Below, one piece after another: positions 43,146-49,897 of a stretch of DNA of 64,000 nt. Under the pieces are notes generated by a model, which made no database searches, was not told the origin of the DNA, and saw nothing but the letters and a program-made list of their open reading frames with translations. How positions within the stretch are numbered: the first letter of the stretch is position 1; every line of letters begins with the position of its first letter. The DNA comes from Flavobacteriaceae bacterium UBA1903 (lineage in GTDB: Bacteria; Bacteroidota; Bacteroidia; Flavobacteriales; Flavobacteriaceae): contig DDGL01000014.1 of assembly GCA_002337605.1 (NCBI GenBank), positions 62,001-126,000 on the forward strand, in the 5' to 3' direction. Made by a program: the position numbers and the translations under genes.

Positions 43146-43463
43146 CTACTGTTGTTTTGTAATACTAATTTTTTGAGGAGGCGTTTCGCTGGGTTCCAAT
43201 CCACGCGACGCCATTGCCTTTGTTATTTTACTTTCCATCTTAGTTTGCGTCACTAATTTCCGCACATCTAAGTATTCACTTTTCAATTCTTTTACATCGT
43301 TATTCAATTTTGAAATTCGATGTACTTTTTTATCTGCCATATGGCTGCTTCCAATCATAATTAAAGCCAGCAAACTCAAAAAGATAATGAAGCGCCAGTT
43401 TTTAAAGGCGTCGTCACTAACCAAGAATCTTCCTTTTAATAGGTTGTAGAAGCTTTTTTTCAT
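43146..43463 (-). CDS. ftsL: FtsL-like division protein
   Basis: The 105-residue bitopic protein has a cytosolic N-terminus, one transmembrane helix (about 23-40, FIIFLSLLALIMIG) and a short periplasmic coiled coil (about 45-85, ISKLNNDVKELKSEYLDVRK). It matches the FtsL-like proteins found between rsmH and ftsI in flavobacteria. Sequence similarity to proteobacterial FtsL is minimal, so the call rests on topology and position. The ATG at 43463 lies one base after the rsmH stop. Confidence 0.88.
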   Translation of the reverse strand: MKKSFYNLLKGRFLVSDDAFKNWRFIIFLSLLALIMIGSSHMADKKVHRISKLNNDVKELKSEYLDVRKLVTQTKMESKITKAMASRGLEPSETPPQKISITKQQ

Positions 43464-43464
43464 T

Positions 43465-44361
43465 TTAGATTTTCTCAGCAATGCGCAACTTTGCACTTCT
43501 TGCTCTGTTATTTTCTTTTATTTCCTCATCGGTTGGAATCCTAAATTTACCTACCGGCTTTAACGGTACTTCCACCCTTCCGAAGACATCTTTTTCCGGC
43601 TCACCTTCAAACAAACCGCTTCGCATAAAACGTTTTACCAATCTATCTTCCAGGCTGTGGTAGCTAATCAAACTCAACCTCCCACCCGGCTTTAATACCT
43701 CAACTGTTTGCTGTAAAAACTCTTTCAACGCATCCAACTCCTGGTTTACTTCAATTCGAATAGCCTGATAGATCTGTGCTAAAATTTTGTTTTCTCTGTG
43801 TTTTGGAAGGAACCTTCCCAACGCTTTTTTTAATTGTTCACTGGTTTTTATTTCACCGTTTTTTCGGTTTTCAACCAGCACACGTGCCATACCTGCAGCA
43901 GCTCTTAATTCACCGTACTGAAACAACACGCTTCGCAGTTGGGCTTCTTCATATTTGTTTACCACATCGTAGGCTGAAAACGAACTACTCTGATTCATTC
44001 GCATATCTAAATCCGCTTCAAAACGAGTAGAGAACCCGCGCTCCGCAACATCGAACTGATGTGAGGAAACACCAAAGTCTCCTAAAATCCCATCCACTTG
44101 CTTATAGCCGTGAAAACGTAAGAAGCGCTTGAGAAATCTGAAATTTTCATTCACCAATAAAAATCTCGGGTCGTCGATAGCATTCTCAAGCGCATCTGTA
44201 TCCTGGTCGAAGGCAATTAGCTTTCCAGAATTATTCAGTCTTTTCAGGATTTCTCGCGAGTGCCCGCCGCCGCCAAAAGTGACATCCACGTAAACCCCAT
44301 CGGGGCGGATGTTAAGTCCATCTACAGTTTCGGTCAATAGGACCGGGTTATGATAATCCAT
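43465..44361 (-). CDS. rsmH: 16S rRNA (cytosine-1402-N4)-methyltransferase RsmH
   Basis: RsmH (MraW) methylates C1402 of 16S rRNA using S-adenosylmethionine. The 298-residue protein has the family N-terminus MDYHNPVLLTET, the SAM loop DVTFGGGGHS, a DFGVSSHQ segment, the ISYHSLEDR motif and the closing NNRARSAKLR. ATG at 44361 is preferred over one at 44370 because homologues start at M-[DE]-YHNPVLL. The gene overlaps the end of mraZ by 14 bases. Confidence 0.96.
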   Translation of the reverse strand: MDYHNPVLLTETVDGLNIRPDGVYVDVTFGGGGHSREILKRLNNSGKLIAFDQDTDALENAIDDPRFLLVNENFRFLKRFLRFHGYKQVDGILGDFGVSSHQFDVAERGFSTRFEADLDMRMNQSSSFSAYDVVNKYEEAQLRSVLFQYGELRAAAGMARVLVENRKNGEIKTSEQLKKALGRFLPKHRENKILAQIYQAIRIEVNQELDALKEFLQQTVEVLKPGGRLSLISYHSLEDRLVKRFMRSGLFEGEPEKDVFGRVEVPLKPVGKFRIPTDEEIKENNRARSAKLRIAEKI

Positions 44362-44818
44362 CACTAGCATCTGCGTCTCCCATCACTTCTTCTGCCAAGT
44401 CCGCAAAGTCGTTGGCAGCATCGTCAATGGCCTGTTCGTATTTCGCTTTATCCCAAATTTCCACAATGTTAATTGCAGAACTAATTGTTATCTCTTTTGT
44501 AACCCCTGCAAAATCTGCGAGGTCTTTCGGAATGTTTAATCTACCCGTGACATCTAACTCTACCTGCTTCACTCCTGCTGTAAATCTGCGAATGAAGTCT
44601 ACATTCTTCCGGTTAAATCTGTTCAGAGAGTTCATTTTTACCATCAAGGCATTCCACTCTTCCATAGGGTACAATTCCAGGCAGGGCTGAAAAACAGCAC
44701 GCTTAATTATAAAGCCCGAAGACGCGACAGACGCCAGCTGCTTTTTTAAAGCAGCCGGTACCATGACACGCCCCTTTGCGTCAGCTTTACACTCATAAGT
44801 TCCTATCAAATTGACCAT
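44348..44818 (-). CDS. mraZ: Transcriptional regulator MraZ
   Basis: The 156-residue protein has two MraZ/SpoVT-AbrB-like half-domains: YECKADAKGRVMVPAALKK near 8-26 and VELDVTGRLNIPKDLADF near 90-108. These carry the DxKGRxxxP-type DNA-binding motif. In E. coli and Mycoplasma MraZ forms a ring and binds a set of short direct repeats in its own promoter, repressing or tuning the dcw operon. Such repeats are present upstream here (44867-44912). It is the first gene of the cluster. Confidence 0.97.
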   Translation of the reverse strand: MVNLIGTYECKADAKGRVMVPAALKKQLASVASSGFIIKRAVFQPCLELYPMEEWNALMVKMNSLNRFNRKNVDFIRRFTAGVKQVELDVTGRLNIPKDLADFAGVTKEITISSAINIVEIWDKAKYEQAIDDAANDFADLAEEVMGDADASDGLS

Positions 44819-44848
44819 CAGGGTTTCCCAAATCTTAATTTACTGTTT

Positions 44849-44912
44849 CAAATATAAAAAGTATTTACCACTTTTTACCACTAATTACCACTTTGTTGAT
44901 AAGTTTTACCAC
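44849..44912 (-). promoter_or_regulatory. mraZ promoter with a GTGGT repeat operator
   Basis: On the minus strand GTGGT occurs at 44891-44887, 44881-44877 and 44871-44867, exactly 10 bp apart, with a fourth copy at 44912-44908, 21 bp further out. TATATTTG (44856-44849) is a perfect -7 box 30 bases before the mraZ ATG. The repeats cover the place of the -33 element. Known MraZ boxes are short G-rich direct repeats with 10-bp period, so this is very likely the autoregulatory site. Right of it, 44913-45083 holds no gene. Confidence 0.75.
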
Positions 44913-45083
44913 ACGAACGCTAGTAGCTCTCTTTTCTGCTTGATAATGAGTGGCTTTCGGGCTTAAAAGATGGGTTTCATTTGTGCTGAAAACAGCTAGT
45001 ATTATTGAAATGAACCAAAAAAGATTTGTTCAGTTTAAGTTGAATAAAAAGTGTATTTTTGTTTTTAACAATTGCAACCTTGC

Positions 45084-45848
45084 ATGACCGACCAACTAAA
45101 ACAAGAAGGAAAATTCAGTTACTTAGAAATTGGCGAAGGCACCCCAATCATTATTCTACATGGGTTGATGGGAGGCTTGAGTAATTTTGATGGTGTAGCT
45201 AATTTCTTTCCACCGAAGGGATATAAAATATTAATTCCCGAACTTCCTATTTACAAAATGCCGGTTCTTAAAACCAACGTGAAAAACTTCGCGAAATACG
45301 TGAAGCAGTTTATAGATCACAAGCAGTTAAAGGACGTTATCTTACTGGGAAATTCACTTGGGGGCCACATTGGGCTGTTATGTACCAAGATGTACCCAGA
45401 ATATATAAAAGCATTGGTTATTACCGGTAGTTCTGGTTTGTATGAGAGTGCTATGGGCGAAAGCTATCCAAAGCGCGGGGACCGGGATTATATTCAGAAA
45501 AAAGCAGAGAATGTTTTTTACGACCCGAAAGTAGCCACCAAAGAAATTGTGGACGAAGTATATGCTACGGTAAATGATCGTCAAAAATTAATTCGTACCC
45601 TGGCGATTGCAAAAAGTGCGATTCGCCATAATATGGGGAAGGATCTTCCTAACATGGAAACACCTACTTGCATTATCTGGGGAAGAAATGACAATGTAAC
45701 GCCACCAGAGGTAGCAGATGAGTTCCACGAAAAATTACCCGATAGTGACTTGTACTGGATAGAAAAATGTGGTCACGCAGCTATGATGGAGCATCCAAAC
45801 GAGTTTAATGAATTGTTGTTTGCCTGGCTGGAAAAGCGAGGGTATTAA
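45084..45848 (+). CDS. Alpha/beta hydrolase
   Basis: The 254-residue protein has the alpha/beta hydrolase fold: oxyanion-hole motif LHGLMGG near residue 27, nucleophile elbow GNSLGGH (Ser near 98), acid in WGRNDNVTP and catalytic His in CGHAAMMEHP. No signal peptide. It lies divergent from mraZ and next to engB, a neighbourhood I recall in other flavobacteria. Substrate is unknown. ATG 45084 is chosen; a TTG four codons earlier is possible. Confidence 0.9.
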   Translation: MTDQLKQEGKFSYLEIGEGTPIIILHGLMGGLSNFDGVANFFPPKGYKILIPELPIYKMPVLKTNVKNFAKYVKQFIDHKQLKDVILLGNSLGGHIGLLCTKMYPEYIKALVITGSSGLYESAMGESYPKRGDRDYIQKKAENVFYDPKVATKEIVDEVYATVNDRQKLIRTLAIAKSAIRHNMGKDLPNMETPTCIIWGRNDNVTPPEVADEFHEKLPDSDLYWIEKCGHAAMMEHPNEFNELLFAWLEKRGY

Positions 45849-45849
45849 A

Positions 45850-45876
45850 CTTGGCTTCGACTCCGCTCAGCCTGCG
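45850..45876 (+). repeat. Dispersed intergenic repeat, copy B
   Basis: This 27-base element, containing GGCTTCGACTCCGCTCAGCC, follows the hydrolase stop directly and is matched at 25 of 27 positions by the minus strand at 11504-11530. Confidence 0.7.
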
Positions 45877-45935
45877 GTGGTAATTTAGCATTCAACCTAA
45901 TTGCTCAATATCTTAATCATCAAATTACTTGAATT

Positions 45936-46553
45936 TTGAAAATAAAATCGGCTGAATTTCTAATGAGCAATAGCGAGGTAGCAAAATGCCCGAAAGATCG
46001 CTTGCCCGAATATGCCTTTATTGGTCGCAGTAATGTGGGTAAATCTTCCCTCATTAACATGCTAATGGAACGAAAAAGCCTGGCAAAAACCTCTGGGCGT
46101 CCGGGAAAAACGCAGCTTATCAATCATTTTATAGTGAATAAAAACTGGTATCTGGTCGATTTACCAGGATATGGGTATGCACGTGTTTCAAAAAAAGCAA
46201 AAAAGACATTTCAAAAATTTATCACTAATTATTTTGAAAAGCGCAAGCAGCTCGTACTTGCTTTTGTGTTGGTAGACTGCCGGCATGAACCACAACCTAT
46301 TGATCTGGATTTTATGCAGTATCTGGGCGAAAACCAGATTCCTTTTTCTATTATTTTCACGAAAGCAGATAAGCTAAAACCCAACGCGCTAAAACGAAAT
46401 ATTGAAGCCTACGAACAGCGTTTGTTACAGGATTGGGAGGAAATGCCACATTACTTTGTAACCTCAGCGAGTAATAGCGAAGGTCGTGAGGATTTATTAG
46501 ACTATATAGATAGGATTAATGAAGAGCTGGGAGGACAAATAGCTAACAATTAG
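45936..46553 (+). CDS. engB: Ribosome biogenesis GTPase EngB (YihA/YsxC)
   Basis: The 205-residue TRAFAC GTPase takes part in assembly of the large ribosomal subunit. G1 is GRSNVGKSS near residue 30, the G2 region is SGRPGKTQ, G3 is DLPGYGYA, G4 is TKAD and G5 is TSAS. The start is a TTG at 45936 giving MKIKSAEFLMSNS, the N-terminus expected from homologues; no ATG gives a better one. Located between the hydrolase and the gliding genes. Confidence 0.96.
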   Translation: MKIKSAEFLMSNSEVAKCPKDRLPEYAFIGRSNVGKSSLINMLMERKSLAKTSGRPGKTQLINHFIVNKNWYLVDLPGYGYARVSKKAKKTFQKFITNYFEKRKQLVLAFVLVDCRHEPQPIDLDFMQYLGENQIPFSIIFTKADKLKPNALKRNIEAYEQRLLQDWEEMPHYFVTSASNSEGREDLLDYIDRINEELGGQIANN

Positions 46554-46555
46554 AA

Positions 46556-46918
46556 TTAACTTTTTAGCCTCACTTCAATTTCTCTTATTAAATCTGAGGC
46601 GGTTTCAATTTCTTCAAAATCTTCAGGAGTCATAAAAATTTCCAATGCCTCTTTTCCCTCGATAAGAACAATTGGAAAATTGTATTTGGGAAGCCATTTA
46701 CTTCGGTATTGTTTTAAAAATTCATCTTTGTGAAGAAAAACCATATCGATTTCAGAAGTTTCTCTGAAATTCTTCCACAACTCTTTTTCAGTAAAAACTC
46801 CAAAAGTCACCTCACATAATTTACAATTGTACGTTTTTGGCCGTAGCAGTTTGTGCGCACTGTCTAAAAGTGCATGTAAGTTTCCACTAGTAGCGTTGTA
46901 GACAAAGAGAAGCTTCAC
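46556..46918 (-). CDS. Hypothetical CxxC protein
   Basis: The 120-residue protein begins MKLLFVYNATSG and carries a CKLC motif at about residues 32-35, followed by a helix and mixed strands. Thioredoxin-like architecture is possible, but the motif does not sit at the usual place after the first strand. I recall proteins of this type in many Bacteroidota with unhelpful annotations. The GTG start at 46918 shares one base with the gldC stop (TAGTG), so it is probably translated with gldC and gldB. Confidence 0.7.
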   Translation of the reverse strand: MKLLFVYNATSGNLHALLDSAHKLLRPKTYNCKLCEVTFGVFTEKELWKNFRETSEIDMVFLHKDEFLKQYRSKWLPKYNFPIVLIEGKEALEIFMTPEDFEEIETASDLIREIEVRLKS

Positions 46919-47253
46919 TACTTCTTTTTTAGCTCTAGTTTTTCAGCAAAATAATCGGTGAAGTCTTTCATGGTTGCAGCCATTTTTTCGTCCCCGGTAG
47001 CACGCTTAAAAGTATCGGTCATCGCAACCAGGGTTTGGTGGAAAAATATCTGCATCTCGTCCAGAGGCATGTCTTTAGTCCAAAGGTCAATTCGTAATGC
47101 TTCTTTGGCTTTGTGGTCCCAAACCGAGAGCAACACAGCTTTGGATGCTTCATTATTAATACCGCCATCGGGAGCTGTCCAATGCAGCTTTTCAGGTACC
47201 TTATTTTCGTCCAATGCCACTTGTATCTTTATTTCTGAATTGTGCTTTGCCAT
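46918..47253 (-). CDS. gldC: Gliding motility protein GldC
   Basis: The 111-residue cytosolic protein matches GldC, with KIQVALDENKVPEKLHW, a WTAPDGG segment, LRIDLWTKDMPLDEM, and a helical tail ending KLELKKK. GldC contributes to Bacteroidota gliding and is reported to stabilise other Gld components; its mechanism is unclear. The start overlaps the gldB stop by one base (TAATG). Confidence 0.94.
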   Translation of the reverse strand: MAKHNSEIKIQVALDENKVPEKLHWTAPDGGINNEASKAVLLSVWDHKAKEALRIDLWTKDMPLDEMQIFFHQTLVAMTDTFKRATGDEKMAATMKDFTDYFAEKLELKKK

Positions 47254-48212
47254 TAGTTTTTTGTTGGTTTGTATTTTGAATTCTTAAAAATTTCTTCTGC
47301 ACCTTTACTCAGTAATTGGGAAACAGTTACTTCATTATTCTCCATAAACGCGTGTACCATTTTCCATCCAATATATTGACCAATCCTTCCTGGAGATTCA
47401 TTATCTATTTCCAGGTAAAATTTCGAAAACGGTGCGTCTAATATAAAGCGGGATGCCATGTTAGGGTCGGTATTGTAAAGTAATTCCTTTTCAATAAAAT
47501 AGCGCCACATATCTTCTTCGTTATCATTTGCCCATTGCATTTCTGCTTCGGTATATCCCATTTTTTCTGCATCTGAAATGTTTGGAAGTAAAATATCTTT
47601 CAAATATAATTGCTTTCCGAAATACACCATCTGAGCCAACAAAGTTCTATTTTTGGGCCCTGAAACCAGTTGCTTTGCATAAGCTTTTACCACATCTGGA
47701 CCAATTTGTGAGGATTTCATATTTTTAGAAATATACTTCTTAATGTTCTGGTAGAATTTATGATCGGTTCCTAAATAGGTGTCCAATGCTAAAACTAATA
47801 AAGTATCTGCTACAATAACACTATTCTGATAATCCACATCGCTAGTTACCGTAACTACAGTGGGCTCTTCAAATTCTGGAAAATAATATTTAAAATGCTG
47901 AAAGAGCGGTAGTAATTGATTTTCAATTTTTTCGTTATCCGGAAAAACGCTGTCAACCTGCTGCACCAGTTGTTGTTGCAGGGTGTCTTGCAAAGTACCA
48001 ATCCAGATACTGTCGTCAATTTGTTCAGGAAAAAAAACAGGATACTTTTTCTTTAAAGCGGGTAGTTTATCAGGTGTAGTTGCTCCAAATTCTTGATCCA
48101 GGCGGACTACCTTAACCTCCATTGAGATGGCTTCAATTTCATTTTCTATTTTATTCTTTTCGTTACACGAAATAAAGGATAGAACTATTAAAACTGGTAG
48201 CACATATTTCAT
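47253..48212 (-). CDS. gldB: Gliding motility lipoprotein GldB
   Basis: The 319-residue lipoprotein has lipobox LSFISC with Cys16 and the GldB features: KKYPVFFPEQIDDSIW, FPEFEEPTVVTVTSDVD, LDTYLGTDHKFY and a GWKMVHAFMEN segment near the C-terminus. GldB is needed for gliding and is tied to type IX secretion in this phylum. ATG at 48212 is chosen over one at 48254, as it gives the signal peptide directly. Forms an operon with gldC and the CxxC protein; divergent from nadE with 106 bases between. Confidence 0.95.
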   Translation of the reverse strand: MKYVLPVLIVLSFISCNEKNKIENEIEAISMEVKVVRLDQEFGATTPDKLPALKKKYPVFFPEQIDDSIWIGTLQDTLQQQLVQQVDSVFPDNEKIENQLLPLFQHFKYYFPEFEEPTVVTVTSDVDYQNSVIVADTLLVLALDTYLGTDHKFYQNIKKYISKNMKSSQIGPDVVKAYAKQLVSGPKNRTLLAQMVYFGKQLYLKDILLPNISDAEKMGYTEAEMQWANDNEEDMWRYFIEKELLYNTDPNMASRFILDAPFSKFYLEIDNESPGRIGQYIGWKMVHAFMENNEVTVSQLLSKGAEEIFKNSKYKPTKN

Positions 48213-48318
48213 AGCGGAGAGAATTAATAACTGTTTAACGTTGCTCATTTCCATAAATTTTACTTTTGAGTTACATTTGTTTTACAATATTACCATTATT
48301 AACGTTAAACCCTACCAA

Positions 48319-49110
48319 ATGCAGACCGAAAAAGTAATAGATCACATTGTAACCTGGCTAAAAGACTACGCCACCAATGCAAAAATGGAAGGATTTGTAT
48401 TGGGGATTAGCGGCGGTATAGACAGCGCACTTACCTCTTCCCTTTGTGCTAAAACCGGACTACGCGTGTTATGCGTTGAAATGCCAATTCACCAAGATGC
48501 TAAACAAGTTTCAAGAGGAGAAGAACACATAGCACAGCTTAAAAAGAGGTTTGCAAATGTGACTGACGTAAAAGTAAATCTCACACCCGTTTTTGAAGCG
48601 TTTAAAACCGAAGTTCCAGAAACCGCGGATGACAGTTTTCTGAATTTAAGTTTAGCAAACACAAGAGCACGGCTACGAATGACAACGCTGTATTATTTTG
48701 CCGGACTGCACAGATATCTGGTTGCAGGAACAGGGAATAAAGTAGAAGATTTTGGGGTTGGTTTTTTTACAAAATACGGTGACGGTGGTGTAGACCTAAG
48801 CCCCATTGCAGATTTACTAAAAAGCGAAGTCTATGAACTTGCCAGAGCCCTGGAAGTACCTACATCTATACTAAATGCAGCTCCAACCGACGGATTATTT
48901 GGTGATAGCCGTACCGATGAAGACCAGATAGGCGCCAGTTATGACGAACTGGAGTGGGCCATGAAAATGCAGGATGAAGGAAAAAAAATAAGTGATTTTG
49001 AAGGTCGAAAACGTACTGTTTTAGAAATCTACACACGTCTGAATCGTGCCAATCAGCATAAAATGAAGCCAATTCCCGTTTGTACCATTCCCGAAATACT
49101 CAAAAAATAG
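48319..49110 (+). CDS. nadE: NH3-dependent NAD+ synthetase
   Basis: NadE makes NAD+ from deamido-NAD+ with ATP and ammonia. The 263-residue protein has the PP-loop SGGIDSA at 31-37, the GTGNKVEDFGVGFFTKYGDG segment, and LSPIADLLKSEVYELA. It lacks the glutaminase domain, so it should use ammonia. The frame stays open upstream to 48127, but that part overlaps gldB on the other strand; homologues start at M(Q)TEKV. TACATTTG (48272-48279) is a good -7 box. Confidence 0.96.
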   Translation: MQTEKVIDHIVTWLKDYATNAKMEGFVLGISGGIDSALTSSLCAKTGLRVLCVEMPIHQDAKQVSRGEEHIAQLKKRFANVTDVKVNLTPVFEAFKTEVPETADDSFLNLSLANTRARLRMTTLYYFAGLHRYLVAGTGNKVEDFGVGFFTKYGDGGVDLSPIADLLKSEVYELARALEVPTSILNAAPTDGLFGDSRTDEDQIGASYDELEWAMKMQDEGKKISDFEGRKRTVLEIYTRLNRANQHKMKPIPVCTIPEILKK

Positions 49111-49178
49111 AATTTTAACGAGTTTTCAGGGAGTTGAACGAAATTTGTCAGCACCTTAATTTTTTATATTTAGATTTG

Positions 49179-49202
49179 TTTTGTAGTATTTGTATTACAA
49201 AA
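49179..49202. repeat. Inverted repeat upstream of the response regulator
   Basis: TTTTGTAGTA (49179-49188) and TATTACAAAA (49193-49202) match at 9 of 10 paired positions around a TTTG centre. It ends 61 bases before the regulator ATG and could be its own binding site. The remainder of 49111-49263 shows no gene. Confidence 0.35.
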
Positions 49203-49263
49203 ACCTCACACTACCTCTCAACTTCCCCTTGATAGGAGTGTCTTTTACATAAAAGATTCTAGA

Positions 49264-49896
49264 ATGAAGAAAATTATTATTGCAGATCATCATCCGGTAA
49301 CACGAAAAGGGATTACGTGTATGCTCAAAAAAAATGACAACTTCGATATTGTTGGAAAAGCAACCACAGGGGACGAGCTTTATGAAAGTTTACAAAACAA
49401 TACTCCCGATATTTTAATAATGGAAATAGATATGCCCAACATAAGTGGCATTAATGCACTCCGCAGCATCAAAACCGAATTTCCGCAAGTACGTGTCCTT
49501 ATTTTCTCTTGTCATCCCGAAGAGATTTATGCATTGCGTTCTATTAAATCCGGAGCAGCTGGTTATGTCCCAAAAACAGCCAGTACCAAAACATTTATGA
49601 AAGCACTTAAGAAAATTGCCAAAGGCGGAATTTTCTTAAACGAAGAACTTACCTCCACATTTACAAGTAGGAATGTAGGTGAAAGTAGTGCTATTAGTCG
49701 TTACAAAAAACTTTCATCAAGGGAGATCGAGGTGTTAAATTTACTCTCCAGCGGAAAACGAAACAAAGACATTGCGAACGCATTAGACATTAACGAGAAA
49801 ACCGTTAGCACCTATAAAACAAGATTATTGAAAAAACTAAAAGTTGATAATCTGGCCGATCTTATACACCAGTCCAGAATGTTTCAGTTTGGATAA
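49264..49896 (+). CDS. NarL/FixJ-type response regulator, atypical receiver
   Basis: The 210-residue protein has a receiver domain (about 1-120) and a LuxR-type helix-turn-helix (about 145-205, LSSREIEVLNLLSSGKRNKDIA, then KTVSTYKTRLLKKL). In the receiver the phosphoacceptor place, normally Asp in DIxMP, is Glu54 (MEIDMP). The acidic pair is reduced to one Asp (ADHHP, Asp8 then His9). The conserved Ser/Thr (FSCH) and Lys (PKTAS) remain. Glu can mimic phosphorylated Asp, so it may act without a kinase. No histidine kinase is adjacent. Stops one base before the dnaG stop on the other strand. Confidence 0.9.
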   Translation: MKKIIIADHHPVTRKGITCMLKKNDNFDIVGKATTGDELYESLQNNTPDILIMEIDMPNISGINALRSIKTEFPQVRVLIFSCHPEEIYALRSIKSGAAGYVPKTASTKTFMKALKKIAKGGIFLNEELTSTFTSRNVGESSAISRYKKLSSREIEVLNLLSSGKRNKDIANALDINEKTVSTYKTRLLKKLKVDNLADLIHQSRMFQFG

Positions 49897-49897
49897 A

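Noticed and set aside
48127..48318. N-terminal extension of nadE
   Set aside because: It overlaps gldB on the opposite strand and does not resemble NadE; the ATG at 48319 gives the normal N-terminus.
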